Shown: positions 23,493 to 34,765 of the stretch, piece by piece | Numbering within the stretch: position 1 is the first letter of the stretch | Layout of the letters: each line of letters opens with the position of its first letter | Assembly (NCBI GenBank): GCA_032622095.1 | Contig: CP136067.1 | Coordinates: forward strand, 130,051,030-130,115,029 | Reading direction: 5' to 3' | DNA length: 64,000 bases | Source of the DNA: Siphonodentalium dalli | Taxonomy: Eukaryota; Mollusca; Scaphopoda; Gadilida; Siphonodentaliidae | Notes under the pieces: model-generated | The model's database searches: none | Told to the model about the DNA's origin: nothing | The model's input: only the letters and a program-made list of their open reading frames with translations | Position numbers and translations under genes: made by a program

Positions 23493-23908
23493 GATATAGA
23501 TAGTAATATAAATAATACCCGTTAGAACTTAAAGAGCCACAAGAAAAGCGCATATCACTTGAAATTGATTTTGTCTATTAATTTATTTCATTTCGATGTT
23601 TTAGGGAAAAAGCAATAAAAACTTTTATTAATAAGTTCAACAGAAAAAGACGTTACTTGGGTTCAGTGAAAAACAAATTTGGGTGGATAAATGCGAAATA
23701 GATAAGAAAAATAAATATGTTAAATTATATTTGGATCTTGTAAGTGTTTTTAACTTTGTTGTCACTAGTTTTCTGCAATCCAGAATACATCTTTAAAGAT
23801 GCACAATCCGAATTAACACTCCTAAATTACTATTTATTTGGATTCTAGGGTTAAAAATATTTGATTCGAGTCGAGGAACCCACATACCAAGCTCAGAGCT
23901 ATTAGATA
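23493..23908. other. No gene seen
   Basis: AT-rich spacer. No coding signal or repeat partner noticed. Confidence 0.4.
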
Positions 23909-24301
23909 TGTGACCCGCCATATCAAATCCAGTCGTAAGTCGGGATTTGTTTTACCCTGTGCCAATGCATTTTTACAATTTGAATAATGTTTTCTTGTAT
24001 TCTTTAACAATTTTACAATTTCACCCATACAGAGCCCCAGACATACATGAGCAGACGACACTCTTCTATATGCTTCTATATATGTGTGGGGCTCCCTGCA
24101 GGGTAACGGATGTTTTTTATTTTATGTCCTAAAAATTGTAAGAATCATTTATTTAAAAAAAATGATAAAAAATTGTTAGACCAATGCATTCTCTTATATA
24201 TGCGAGGCGACCTATGGTCGACTCGCATATATAAGAGAATGCATTGGCACAGGGTAAAAAAATCCCGACTTACGACTGGATTTGATATGGCGGGTCACAT
24301 A
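23909..24301. mobile_element. Fold-back element with 55-bp TIRs and the hairpin module
   Basis: The left end ATGTGACCCGCCATATC ... ACCCTGTGCCAATGCAT (23910-23969) is mirrored by ATGCATTGGCACAGGGT ... GATATGGCGGGTCACAT (24240-24300). The full 67-bp hairpin sits only at the right (24181-24247). At the left only its first 10 bp remain, followed by T-rich sequence with ATTCTTTAACAATTTTA words. Its outer ends differ from the TTAA-type copies, so the hairpin core exists in at least two terminal contexts. Confidence 0.7.
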
Positions 24302-24308
24302 TCGGTTT

Positions 24309-24645
24309 TTGACATCTATTATGTTTCACCATCGAGAATATTAGTGGCCCAGTAAACAGTCGACGAGCCGACGGACTCGGGCCAAATGCGGATGAAGATG
24401 GATAACTTTAAAATCAAGAGACTTTTTGTTGGTAATATAGGGCCAAATTTTGTCGAACAACATGTTGATAAATAACACCTTTTGGGAAATTTGATACCAT
24501 ATTTGACAGTGGTTAGCATTATTTTGTTGCAATTAATTGATTCTGACAACTGAAGCGGCATTTCTAAAAATATGGTTGTTGTTGGAATCTGATTATATGG
24601 GGGCCATTGAATCAGATTGAGTACCTTTAAAGGCAGCAATGTTTG
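24309..24645 (+). repeat. ~330-bp interspersed repeat, copy 1
   Basis: From TTTCACCATCGAG through GGCCCAGTAAACAGTCGACGAG and GACAGTGGTTAGCATTATTTT to GATTGAGTACCT. Copy 2 is at 31546-31868 in NPF intron 1, same orientation. The minus-strand frame here (24319-24687) is not conserved as a long ORF in copy 2, so I do not call a protein. Confidence 0.75.
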
Positions 24646-25600
24646 TCGAACAACAAGTGGTAGTACTCCGTATGGTGTCCCGCACACAGAGAATCGGTTG
24701 CCCCAGGCGCAGCGGGCGTATGACTTACTTACGTGAGTAGTAACGTATTAAAGACGAGATCTGCGATTTTGGAGACTATTTCCGGTGCCACTCACGCAGA
24801 AGCTGTCATACGAAGTTGGTCCTCATTAATAATTTAATCGAAAATGCCAACGACAGTTTGCATTCGGTGACTATGTTATGTGTTTCTCAGCGGGTACACA
24901 TAGTAATCACTGTTGTAGAGCGGCTCCCTGACCACCCGGGGGCAAAATCATCAACGTTAGCGTCAAGTACAACGCCATGTGTATTTGACGTGGGGTCGGG
25001 CACGGAGCTATATAGCGAAGCCGGTGGACCACTGGCCCTCAGAAGTCAACGTTAGACCGAGTGAATACAGGACCAAAAGGCTGTTACTTGATAAACACCA
25101 GGTATGTTATACAGTTATATTTGAATTGTTAAGACATTTGTTAAGTTTTGTGTAATCATCGCTTTGAATTATTTGGGTGACATATTTACCATTTTCTTAT
25201 CGCTATGGACATTTTACGATTGGAACGTCCGTATGTTCCTGATTTTCGCCCATGTCAAGGTTAGATACAGCGGGCTAGCATCACTAAATTCACAATCTGA
25301 GGACCTTATTCTGCTTAGGCCTCATTTCTGGGATGTATATATGGTCTCAAATTAACATTGTTTTCAGTTGCCTTTTCTCTTTTTCGGTTTCCATATCACT
25401 GTGAGCTTCGCGAATTTATACAGTATGTTGTTTGGCCACTTACAATTTTGATAAGCTCATACATGCACACAAAAATGTTGATTGCATACATAACATAATC
25501 TCAATGAAGCGAAAAATGAAGGCCTGTATACATGGCAAGTAACCGACTAAGAATTGTTATTTAAATTCTTTATTGAATTTGTATAAACAGAGATCTCTAC
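24646..25600. other. No gene recognised; less AT-rich patch
   Basis: 24700-25060 is richer in GC than its surroundings and has a 79-codon frame (24816-25055 +) without recognisable motifs. 25271-25320 (GGGCTAGCATCACTAAATTCAC ... CTTATTCTGCTTAGG) is a degenerate arm of the double hairpin at 62.1 kb. Confidence 0.4.
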
Positions 25601-25601
25601 T

Positions 25602-25978
25602 TTAAAGACATATTATGGACTTGTCCGGTGCATACAACTGATTAGTTAGTATTCAGGCACTATGTCAACTGGAGGAATGTGGCATTTTATTAACACTGTC
25701 TAAAATATCGTGAAATCGACCATACCACTCCATAGAAAACATCGTCTGAAATACGCCCAATTGTAAATATTTAATTCTCAATTCGGGACGCAATTATCGG
25801 CGAAAAACAAACGAAAACAATCTCGTCACCGAAAGTAACTGTATTTAATTGATATATAATAATGACGGTGTGCGCTGTCGATTTGGATATAATATTTGTA
25901 AAAATAACAATTCTGAGCAAGATTATTCTCCATTTCAATTTGATCACCCTATACTGGAGTGTTTCACATCACTTTAAG
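25602..25978 (+). repeat. ~380-bp interspersed repeat, copy 2
   Basis: Matches 8140-8528 from TTTAAAGACATATTATGG to GTTTCACATCACTTTAA. Here it is not inside a CTAGCAGG element. Confidence 0.65.
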
Positions 25979-26245
25979 TTACATTAGGCACCCCATGCGC
26001 GGATCTTTCGTGATACACGGAACACTCGACGATATCAAACGCGGAGCTTCAGCAATCTGCTGCAACTTTGATAGAATATTTAAAGATGGGTTATCTCTTC
26101 CGCAACTGTCTCAACATGATTTGTATAGCTTCCTTGGTACGCAATAATAAATATGAATCGAAGAACCCTGTCCGGAAGCGCGTATATAAATTAATATTGA
26201 TTTCACATACAAAGATTACCTAGAAATCGGCAGTATATAAGAAAC

Positions 26246-28272
26246 TAGCAGGGTTACCCGGCGTTTGCCCATGCAGGTTACAGTGATGTGAAACCCTCTG
26301 TTGAAAAGTCATGTGCTACTGACTGTGTTTTCTGTTATCTCAGAAGAAACTATATTTGACTGCACACTGTGACAACTATTTTTGAACGGGCTTTCTATAC
26401 ATTTTCATCTCTCTTGACAAATTGTATCTTTTTTGCGGAAAATATCTTGAATGGATAGATACATGAACCATATTAAAATACCATCCTCTGACGGTTCAAT
26501 GTCGTTCATTTTGCAAGAAATCTCTTAAATAGAATGATAAATATACTTATAATGATTTCTTCTATGTATCTGTTTTTACTAGCTCATTATATATAGGGAA
26601 TATCCACATTCCCGACCCCATATATAGTAATGCCCTCAGTAATCGACCTCTTAACCAAAGCAGAATTATGGGTAACTTTTTAGGATTTAGTCGGAAATAT
26701 GGCTTGTTGCCATTCATCGAAAAGCTGTCGACGAGAGCTTTCCGATGAATGGCAACAAACCATATTTCCAACTAAATCCTGAAAAGTTACCCATAATTCT
26801 GCTGTGGTTAAGAGGTCGATTAATTAGAGCATTACTATATGACAGTTGAGAAGTTATAATTTTTGAAGTGAATTATTTTCGGTCATCATTAATTTTGTCG
26901 AGATTGTGAAATTAGAACGAATTATGGAGATGGCTATATATAACTAAAACATTTCTATCAATGGTAGCGCCCCTCCTATCTCGATCCCCGACCTAGACGG
27001 CACCAACTGTGGCATCTTTGTCTTTATCATTGGAGAAGAAAAGTTTATGAATTTGATGGAAATTAATGCTAAACATATTTTGTATTAGCTTTGGTGTCCC
27101 CCTCCCCATTCATGACTGAAACAGTGCTACGCTTGGCATATACTACGTCCATTACACTCCTGAAAAATGGAGATGGTTACGTATACGTTTGGTGGTAATC
27201 GGCAACTAAACAATTTCAATTAAATTAATTCAATTCAATTAAATTAATTCAACTCTCACCACACGACAATAATTTGGCGTCTTTATATCACACGATTATC
27301 GTATCATGGAGAATAATAAGTATAAATTGTTTAGCTTTTATATTATCAATGTTGGTGTCCCTCCCACTCCGTGCCCCCCTGACTCGAACGGCGCCGTCAT
27401 GGAGATGATTACGTAATAAGGTCGATGAAAATCGGCGACAATAACATAAACGTTTTTGCCGACCCTCCATTTTTTGTGCTCCTGACACCAACATTGTCAC
27501 TTTAGAAAATTCAATCCGCACCATCATAAAAAGATAACCCTGTTAAACCCATTTGATGCCATCTAGATGGTCCCCGTGAAGATATATAGAACACAGACAG
27601 ACAGACATTCGCAAATATGGGCACCTAATGTGGCGTCTTTAACCCACACGATTGGATTACTCGTCATTGGAGAAGAATGTATATGAATTTGGTGGAAATT
27701 GGCGTTAATCATGTTTGCAACAGTTTTGGTGACCCTCTCCCCCTATATATCTGACTCAAGCGGCGCCACTTTTGACATGTTTAAACCACAAAATTAGACT
27801 CATTATGAAGATGACTATATATATAAAATTGGTGGGAATCGGCGACTAAACAAATTCGTATCAAATTTAATACCCCAGCTCTCACCAAACGGCGCCAATT
27901 TGGCATATTTAAACCGCATGATTAGAGTTCTTGTATGACGGTGAATATGTTTCGATTTGGTGGAAATAAGTGCTAAAAATATTTTCATTAATTTTGGAGA
28001 CCCGCTCCCCTTCCGTGACCCTGACTAGCATGACGGCACTTTTGACATCTTTGACAACGACAAATTTTTGTTGCTGCCCCCACTGCTGCCCCTCCCCTTT
28101 TCTGCCCCTGACGACAACAGCGTCACTTTAGAAAATTCTAACTCGACCATTATATTTCTCGTAAAAAGTTACCCCTGTTAGTCCACTTTGGTGCCATCTA
28201 GATGGCCCCCTTGAATTTATATAGAACATACAGACAGACAGGCAGACAGACATACATTCGCAAACATAGATA
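26246..28272 (+). mobile_element. CTAGCAGG-family element, copy 3
   Basis: Starts CTAGCAGGGTTACCCGGCG (26246), ends (ACAG)n and CATTCGCAAACATAGATAT. It is shorter than the others, lacks much of the 5' half, and carries a complete palindromic MITE at 26621-26840. The tail of the family consensus is followed directly by the repeat also present at 831. Confidence 0.75.
26621..26840. mobile_element. 220-bp palindromic MITE
   Basis: Two arms of about 100 bp: TATAGTAATGCCCTCAGTAAT, CGACCTCTTAACC, GCAGAATTATGGGTAAC, AAATATGG, GCCATTCATCG, and their inverse. The loop is AAAGCTGTCGACGAGAGCTTT. Ends are ATATAGTAATG / CATTACTATAT. A one-arm remnant is at 7885. Confidence 0.8.
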
Positions 28273-28445
28273 TCACGGTGGGGAATCACGTGGTTTCGAG
28301 GTTGGTGAGTACCACGCATTCAAAATTTGCAAACGCACAAAATCATAATATACGAGACACAAAACTTAGCAGTTTGACTGTGACGAGCACATGTTATAGT
28401 TTATTTTTAAAACAAGTTGATACCTTATTTGTTCGGATATACTTA
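28273..28445. repeat. Second copy of the 831-1035 repeat (rearranged)
   Basis: Begins GGTGGGGAATCACGTGG and continues to AACAAGTTGATACCTTATTTG. The second block is in the opposite relative order and strand compared with the copy at 831-1035. Confidence 0.6.
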
Positions 28446-29433
28446 GTAGTTTTCTATAACATTCTGACCAAAGTTGCCAGTCGGAGGTGCGTGAAATACA
28501 CCAGTCCATACATCTTGGAGAATCCTTCGATATGTGTGGGGACGCATATCTTTTGATATTTTTCGCTGACGGAGGATGTCCATGGATTTCCAACTGCACC
28601 CCCTCTTGAACCGGGCCAAAGACCCAAGATCACATAATATAATTTGCACACATCCCATCGTCTTTGAATTTCCCATCTGGTACCTCACATGCCTGGAATT
28701 TTGACTGGACACTGGGGAGGGAAGGCCCTAGAAGAAATTCCAAACCAATTGTTTGACCAAAGTAGGAAGAAATGCAAATGTTGGTCTAAAACCACTAATT
28801 CCACATACATTAATGGTTGAAAAATCAGACTCAATTTCAAACCATTGTTGGTGTGAAATTTCCAACTAATATTGTTTCCAACTGGTGAAAACTTTGGCCA
28901 TAGTTGGCGGGGGTCTCATGTCCCCACATGCACCCATGTTCGGTAACGTAATGTACACGACAGCCCCACGAACCAAGAAACAATCTCATGAAAACTTCAT
29001 ATGGGGTCTCAATTGGGGTGGGTCATCCGATTTGCCACAAAACCATAATAACATTTGTCACTCCACATATGCATGCACTATGAAATTAGAACATTTCCAA
29101 ATAACGTGACCACTTTCTCGTTATGCAGAAGGTCTTTATGCATGCGATCAGCAACGTTGCTACAGGTCGGTGGGTGCCTAATCCCACCGACATCGGTAAT
29201 ACATGTCAACAGTTGGAAATTTCACAAAGCTATGAATTGCCAAAATGGACTATAGGTTATTAACCGGACGCAATTCACTTGAACCAGCATGACTAATATT
29301 TTTCTGATTCAGCTCAATCAACGCCGTCTAAACCGCCGCGGGCGTAATCTTTGCAGCAAGAAAATATCAGTGTGCAATTTTACCTGATATTTTCTTGCAG
29401 ATATTTTCTTGCAGCTTAATGTGTACGCGCCCT
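28446..29433. other. No gene seen
   Basis: The 28740-28880 part is dense in TTTCCAAC / TTGGAAA words resembling 9885-10140. A small hairpin GCAAGAAAATATCAG...CTGATATTTTCTTGC lies at 29353-29398, with its 3' arm duplicated once. Confidence 0.45.
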
Positions 29434-29702
29434 TAGACTCATTATTAGGTGACTATATATAAAATTGGTGGGAATCGGCGACAAAACAAATTCGTATCAT
29501 ATTTAATACCCCATCTCTCACCCAAACGGCGCCAATTTGGCATATTTAAACCACACGATTAGATTTCTCGTAGCACGGAGAATATGTATCAATTTGGTGG
29601 AAATCAGCTCTAAAAATATTTGTTATTAATTTTGGTGCCCCGCTCCCCTTCCGTGCACATGACTCCCATGACGCCACTTTTGACATCTTTGACAGCGACA
29701 AA
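29434..29702 (+). repeat. Fragment of a CTAGCAGG-family element
   Basis: Collinear with 27793-28060 of copy 3 (TAAAATTGGTGGGAATCGG ... CATGACGCCACTTTTGACAT) but without either family end, so it is a dispersed internal fragment. Confidence 0.75.
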
Positions 29703-29744
29703 TGTATTATTTTATTTTATTTTATAGCTTTAAATGCACCCAGA

Positions 29745-29965
29745 CATTTTGAAACAAGATATCACACAGGCAGATATATAGCACTTAAGCGCGATCAAAT
29801 AGAACCTTCAAAAGTCCGAATTTCACAGTGATTTATCATATATATGCGGGAGCATGCATGCTCCGGCATATGATACATCATTGTGAAATTCGGACTTTTG
29901 AAGGTTTTATTTGATCGCGCTTAAGTGCTACATATCTGCCTGTGTGATATCTTGTTTCAAAATGT
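29745..29965. mobile_element. 221-bp near-perfect palindrome
   Basis: Arms run ACATTTTGAAACAAGATATC, ACACAGGCAGATAT, GCACTTAAGCGCGATCAAAT, CTTCAAAAGTCCGAATTTCAC and back. The centre is GGGAGCATGCATGCTCC. The few mismatches cluster near the centre. It is a fold-back MITE of unknown family and the only copy noticed in this window. Confidence 0.85.
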
Positions 29966-30864
29966 GCAGTATGATGGATTTAAATCCGATTTCCGTAATG
30001 GTATCGTAAGATTTGTTTTCAAACAACGATTACTCACTGTTTTCGTGTACACATGCATTCTGATTCTGCGCGTACTCAATATTGTCTCGCACAAGACGTA
30101 TACATGTTGGAAGTGACGACACTGCCTCGAATATTAGAATATGAAGTAAAACGCACCCGAATAAGTACATAATATATCTTTAACGCCACCACCAAACACT
30201 AAAATTGCGAAAACTCTCGCGATGACGCCGATAAATTAACCATGTCGTTGTTGAACTTAATAGCCAGGTTGAGTCACTCGAACATGTAACTTGTAACTTG
30301 TGTAGTCGTTGCATACAACGGTGGTCTCCTGGCTCACATGACATTTCCGTTTACAATCACACGGTCAAAATATTTAGAAATTGTGTGTCAAAAGTATAGT
30401 ATTACGAAACGTATAGCAAAGATTAATAGTCCAATCTTCTAATAACCGAATTGGCGATCAACGTTTGAAGGCAGTAGTGTTTGTGCGGACACATTCTCTA
30501 TTGATTGAAGCCAACTATTCTGTCGGTGGTCGCATTGTGGTCAGCTTGACCCTTGACTCTACCATTGTGTTATGATTTACACGATCTGCTTCAAGTTGAG
30601 CAGATATATCAAAACGTTTGATTTTCCGCCTAAAATCACGTGACTTATCCGGCCAAGTACATAGCCATAGCAATATCATAGTAACACACGTTACAAGTTA
30701 CACGTACGTGTTGTTGAACCTGGACTATTACCTACAGAATTGACACTACAGATTAGCAATCCTTCTGCGTTTGTATTATCTGGCCTTTGCTTATATTCCC
30801 AAAATATCCCTCTAGATGAATACTAGGGTTAACGATGCACATGCTTTTCAATTCGACAGGAGAA
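29966..30864. promoter_or_regulatory. Upstream region of the NPF gene (no further gene seen)
   Basis: No protein-coding signal. Just before the coding exon, CTTTTCAATTCGACAG (30845-30859) looks like a splice acceptor, so a 5' untranslated exon probably lies upstream. Candidate sites include an E-box ATCACGTGAC at 30636-30645, GTTACAAGTTACACGTACGTG near 30692, and an inverted-repeat-like ACACGTTACAAG. No TATA box could be placed with confidence. The promoter assignment is inference from position only. Confidence 0.3.
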
Positions 30865-31034
30865 ATGCATCGCACAGCACTTGTTTTGGTCATGACGGTA
30901 CTACTGGTCGTCGTGGAGGTGTCGTCACTGAATGACTTTGAACAGCCCATGGCGCCTTCGTCTTTCTCAGAGAACACATTAAGGCGATACCTAAAAGCTC
31001 TGAATGATTACTACGCCATTGTCGGTCGACCCAG
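30865..31034 (+). CDS. NPF: Neuropeptide F precursor, coding exon 1
   Basis: Encodes residues 1-56 plus two bases of Arg57. Residues 1-21 form a signal peptide (MHRT start, then a Leu/Val-rich core ending EVSS). Residues 22-56 are the peptide body, including LRRYLKALNDYYAIVGRP. The LxxYLxxLxxYYxxxGRPR pattern is the signature of invertebrate NPF, the orthologue of NPY, a secreted amidated peptide acting through a GPCR, classically in feeding and energy state. The exon ends CCC AG|GTGAGT, a canonical donor in phase 2 inside the C-terminal Arg codon, the conserved NPY/NPF intron position. An in-frame ATG at 30835 exists, but the acceptor-like ACAG at 30856-30859 between the two favours 30865. 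The predicted full precursor is 87 residues, within the usual NPF range. Confidence 0.92.
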
Positions 31035-31545
31035 GTGAGTATATCACTGCCGTTATGGACCAATAACCACACTGCCGTTATGAACCTATAACCACACTAC
31101 GGTTATATTCTCACCCATTACCGATCAACATTAGTCTACAGTAAAACAAATTTGTGTAAATTGTTGCTTGGATACCAAAATAGCAAGACAGTATGACGGT
31201 GTAGACGCAAACGTCAATAGCGGTGTAGATTGGATATTGTGAAGCAACTCAATATTCGTGAGACAGTCGTGCGAATTGGTTAATATTCAATACACTACTC
31301 AATCAAATTGTGAAGTATTTCATTCTGATCTTATTTGTCAATATTTTGCACTCTATTCTTGTCACGAGTAACATGGGGACATTATTTGCGATTTAGAAAA
31401 TAAGTCAGGTATTTCATGTTTTGCTAGTCAAACAGGCCCAGAGATGTTACTAATTATATATGGATGATATTTAAATTAGCGTACTATTTTTATCAACTCA
31501 ATATCAAAATAAAAAATAAAGATTTATTAGATATCGATTTTGAAA

Positions 31546-31868
31546 ATCTATTATTTTTCACCATCGAGATTTGTTTGTGGCCCAGTAAAAAGTCGACGAG
31601 CCAACGGTTTCGGGCCAAATTGCGGACGAAGATAGATAACTCTAAAATCAAGAAGATTTGTGTTTATAATAAGGCCAAATTTCACCGAATAACATGTTGA
31701 TAAATAACACGTTTCAGGCAATTTTATACTATAGTTGACAGTGGTTAGCATTATTTTTGGACAATTAATCGATTCTGATCACTGAAGCGGTATTTATAAA
31801 AATGTTTTTGTTGTTGTTGGAATCTGATTAAATGGGGACCATCCAATCGGATTGAGTACCTATAAACA
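31546..31868 (+). repeat. ~330-bp interspersed repeat, copy 2
   Basis: Matches 24309-24645 (TTTTTCACCATCGAG ... GATTGAGTACCT). In both places a hairpin-bearing element lies within about 12 bp, on the left side in one and the right side in the other. Confidence 0.75.
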
Positions 31869-31879
31869 AGTGTTTTTAA

Positions 31880-32366
31880 CCCTTTCAGCGCCAAGTCCGA
31901 TTTTTGTATCAACCCATATACCCTGTGCCAATGCATTCTCTTATATATGCGAGTCGACCATAGGTCGCCTCGCATATATAAGAGAATGCATTGGCCTAAC
32001 AATATTTCACCATTTTTTACATTTTTTTTACAATTTTAATAATTTTTTCTTTTATTCTTTAAATCTTTCAGTGGCAGACTTATTTTGTAGGTTTAGTGCC
32101 AGGGAATCTTACGTTTTTCATGGGAATCACAATTATTACTATGAATACTTGGTGATAGTTTTGAGTTATAAACATGCCCCAGTTTGTTTTTAAATTCGCT
32201 ATAGCATGCTTAATCATACCCAAAAAAAATTCAACCCAAATTTTTTTATATATAAATGTTTTTGAAATTGTTTTTAAATTTTTGTTTTAGGGCCGATCTC
32301 ATCGGCCCTGGCACTCTATAGACCGTAAATTAGGACCGATGAGATCGGCCCCTGGCACTGAAAGAG
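31880..32366. mobile_element. piggyBac-like MITE (TTAA target) with hairpin module
   Basis: TTAA at 31876-31879, then CCCTTTCAGCGCC. The other end is GGCACTGAAAGAG, then TTAA at 32367-32370. The ends are inverted repeats and the TTAA duplication is typical of piggyBac-like elements. Inside are the 67-bp hairpin (31928-31994, reverse orientation) and a second palindrome GGGCCGATCTCATCGGCCC (32291). A partial inverted copy lies at about 39400-39749. Confidence 0.7.
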
Positions 32367-32819
32367 TTAAAGATCGCCCTTTCCCGGTATATTAGTTGAA
32401 TGATATACATTATTTCAATGGGAAGGTGCCGATGGGTACTCATTTATCAGCCTGTACTCAAAGCTAATATTTCTAAACAATTTTCCTTTTCTATACAGTA
32501 TAATGTAGGCCCGAATCAGGTGTATATTCTAAAAATGACAGTGATCACAACAAATCGACGGAAATTATCGACAACTCAATTTTAATCTCATCGACCCATA
32601 CATGATACATAAGTGTATACTAATACCTTATCACGATTGGCCGAATTCCGGAGGCGATCTGTCATTTGGCCAGCTGGAAAGCGACTCATCGAATTGAGAA
32701 ACGAGAAACTCGACTAATTTATTCGACGTTACATCAATTATATATAGTTATTTACAAACTTAATATCAACTCCAAATTCGTAATTTATTGAAGTATCTAA
32801 ATATAAGTCACTGGATGAT

Positions 32820-33425
32820 GTGCCCGACTTCGTCCGGGCTATTTAGGGATTTCTTTGTGATCGCCTCCGTCTGAGCAGAATATTAGGAGAAAGAAAAGAA
32901 CTATCGTTCGATCGGTCCAGAAACATGCATATAGCGTATATGAGCGAGGTCAAGGTCAAGGTCAAGGACACGGTCGCACGCGAAATTGGACCCGCCCATA
33001 TTGTTCCCGGTATCAAAGTAGCCAAAATTGAGTCAGATCGGCTGGCAGTTTTCGAGTCTATAACACACAAGCATACATACAGAAGTTCCAAAAATATATA
33101 ATAGACTAGGTGATGTGCCCGACTTCGTCCGGCTATTTAGAGATTTCTTTGTGATAGCATCCGTCTGGTCCAGAAACATGCCTATATTACCATATATGTC
33201 AAGGTCAAGGACACGGTCTCACGAGAAATTGGACTTGTCCATATTATTCCCTGGATCAAAGTAGGCATACATACCAAATTCGAGTCGGATCGGTCGAGGT
33301 CCAGACACATGCCTATATGAGGTTATATGAGCGAGGTCAAGGTCAATGACACAGTCGTACGCGAAACCGGACCCGCCCATATTGTTCCAGTGAATAAAGT
33401 AGGCCTACATACCAAATTTGAGATG
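32820..33425 (+). repeat. LINE-tail-like repeat in two and a half units
   Basis: GATGTGCCCGACTTCGTCC occurs at 32820 and 33112. Each copy is followed by ATTTCTTTGTGAT, a CAGAAACATGC block, TCAAGGTCAAGG, and GACCCGCCCATATTGTTCC-like text. A third partial unit starts near 33297. The style (CCAAATTCGAGTCGGATCGG, then an AT-rich TAATAGACTAGG junction) resembles non-LTR element 3' tails. No ORF. Confidence 0.55.
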
Positions 33426-33604
33426 AAACTACCAATAACTAAATTTATATATTTGAGAATTGGATTGTCTTGGATTGAGCAATGGCAAATTGGGCTGAAC
33501 TGAATTCTGGGTCATGGGTCATAACCAAGTTAGTGAGACCAACAATATTTCTTAGCATTGTGGCCTAATTCTAGTTGATTTTCCCTGCTTGAGTGGACCA
33601 CACT

Positions 33605-33850
33605 GCATATCAACATTTGTTTTTATTTGGGCTATAATATTTGTGACTGTTTTATTCTTCATTATAATATATAGGGGTATGATGTTGTATTATGCAATTA
33701 CAAACTTAACTCAACATTATGATACAAAAGAAGCCTCATCTCACAGAGCCAAGACATTAACTATTTGGTGATTGAACTTATTGATTATTATAGCAGTTCT
33801 TGGTACCGAAAGGGACAAAAAAGAAAATAAATTAAAATTTAAATCAATTG
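33605..33850 (+). repeat. Uninterrupted ('empty') copy of the sequence split at 40.25/43.08 kb
   Basis: ATATCAACATTTGTTTTTATTTGGGC ... TTATAATATA is directly followed here by TAGGGGTATGATG...CTCAACATTATGATAC and CTTGGTACCGAAAGGG. At 40190-40251 and 43081-43240 the same sequence is separated by a 2.83-kb CTAGCAGG element. Confidence 0.8.
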
Positions 33851-34095
33851 TGTTGTCGTCTTTTAATAATTGTTGTTTGATAGTAAATGAAAATCGAATG
33901 CTAGAGACGAATTGTACAATGATATCCAATCCTTGTTTTACATTTTATGTACAATATTTGATGATGGCATGTTACAATATATACAGTTTGATATATTTTG
34001 TTTGTTTATTATTGTTCATACAACTTCATTTATTCACATGGTTGTCTCAGTCTTTTTGAATGCCCAATTATCACAATTTCAAAAACTATTTTAAG

Positions 34096-34157
34096 GTTTG
34101 GTCGCAGCGTCAACAAGCGATCAGCAGAAAGTGAGGGTACACATGCAAGCGAAGAAG
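34096..34157 (+). CDS. NPF: Neuropeptide F precursor, coding exon 2
   Basis: After the acceptor TATTTTAAG the exon supplies the last base of Arg57, then Phe58-Gly59-Arg60, so the peptide ends RPRF followed by an amidation Gly. Next comes SVNKR, giving a dibasic site at residues 64-65, then an acidic Ser/Glu-rich tail SAESEGTHASEE. It ends GAAG|GTGAGT, a canonical donor in phase 1. The mature peptide is predicted as residues 22-58 (37 residues, amidated), the usual NPF length. Immediately after the Gly there is a single Arg rather than the more common Lys-Arg/Arg-Arg pair, so maturation would need monobasic cleavage, or cleavage at KR65 followed by trimming. Confidence 0.92.
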
Positions 34158-34254
34158 GTGAGTGATTACATCTGTTTTCATCTTTTAAAGGTGTAGAGGC
34201 ATTTGTAATTGGTTCTTGCGAAATAACATAAATTTTATTAAAATATGTCAAACC

Positions 34255-34765
34255 AGGTCAGGCACATCCTGAATTCCACTATTATAGTGGTATTCCACTA
34301 TTATAGTGGTATATGACCATAACATATTCACATTTCCTGTGTTTGCATCGGGAATAGAAGACTGCGCACACCAATGCACAGACAAATTTCACTCTTAACA
34401 ATATCGCAGCGAAGGAACAGTCTTAAAAAAAATCGTTGTGCAATCTTTTGCGCCAGCTTTGTTATTCAATAATATTACCAATATATGCCTTTCTAAATGA
34501 AAATAACAGGATGACTCAATCGCTCCTTCATAACAACATTACAATTAATTGAATGATAATTGGGTTGTTAATAAGCTTGTCGTGTGCCGTCATGATTGAT
34601 CATTTTCCTGGACAAAATATATAAATATGATGCAGAATTAGTGTGACACTGATTTTGAATAATTTGTGTGAAACATGATTTTGGATTATCCCTCTTTTAT
34701 CAAATTCACAAAACGGTAATGGCCATATACCACTATAATAGTGGAATTCAGGATGTGCCTGACCT
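34255..34765. mobile_element. 511-bp element with ~45-bp TIRs
   Basis: AGGTCAGGCACATCCTGAAT then TCCACTATTATAGTGG at the left, mirrored at 34720-34765. The left copy has the palindromic CCACTATTATAGTGG word duplicated. It starts about 100 bp downstream of NPF exon 2. The interior is AT-rich with no ORF. Family unassigned. Confidence 0.75.

Larger units (their letters stand above)
31035..34095 (+). other. NPF: NPF intron 1 (3,061 bp, phase 2)
   Basis: GTGAGT...TTTTAAG boundaries. It contains the 330-bp repeat copy 2 (31546-31868), a piggyBac-like MITE with the hairpin (31880-32366), LINE-tail-like sequence with repeated TCAAGGTCA (32820-33425), and an uninterrupted copy (33605-33850) of the sequence that flanks CTAGCAGG copy 4 at 40.2/43.1 kb. 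Confidence 0.85.

Noticed and set aside
24319-24687. 122-codon minus-strand frame as a gene
   Set aside because: It lies in an interspersed repeat, and its counterpart at 31551-31751 is broken and shorter with no conserved motif.
30835-30864. Upstream in-frame ATG as the NPF start
   Set aside because: Starting at 30835 would put a non-hydrophobic 10-residue leader before the signal peptide, and a splice-acceptor-like ACAG separates it from the ATG at 30865. Not excluded, but less likely.
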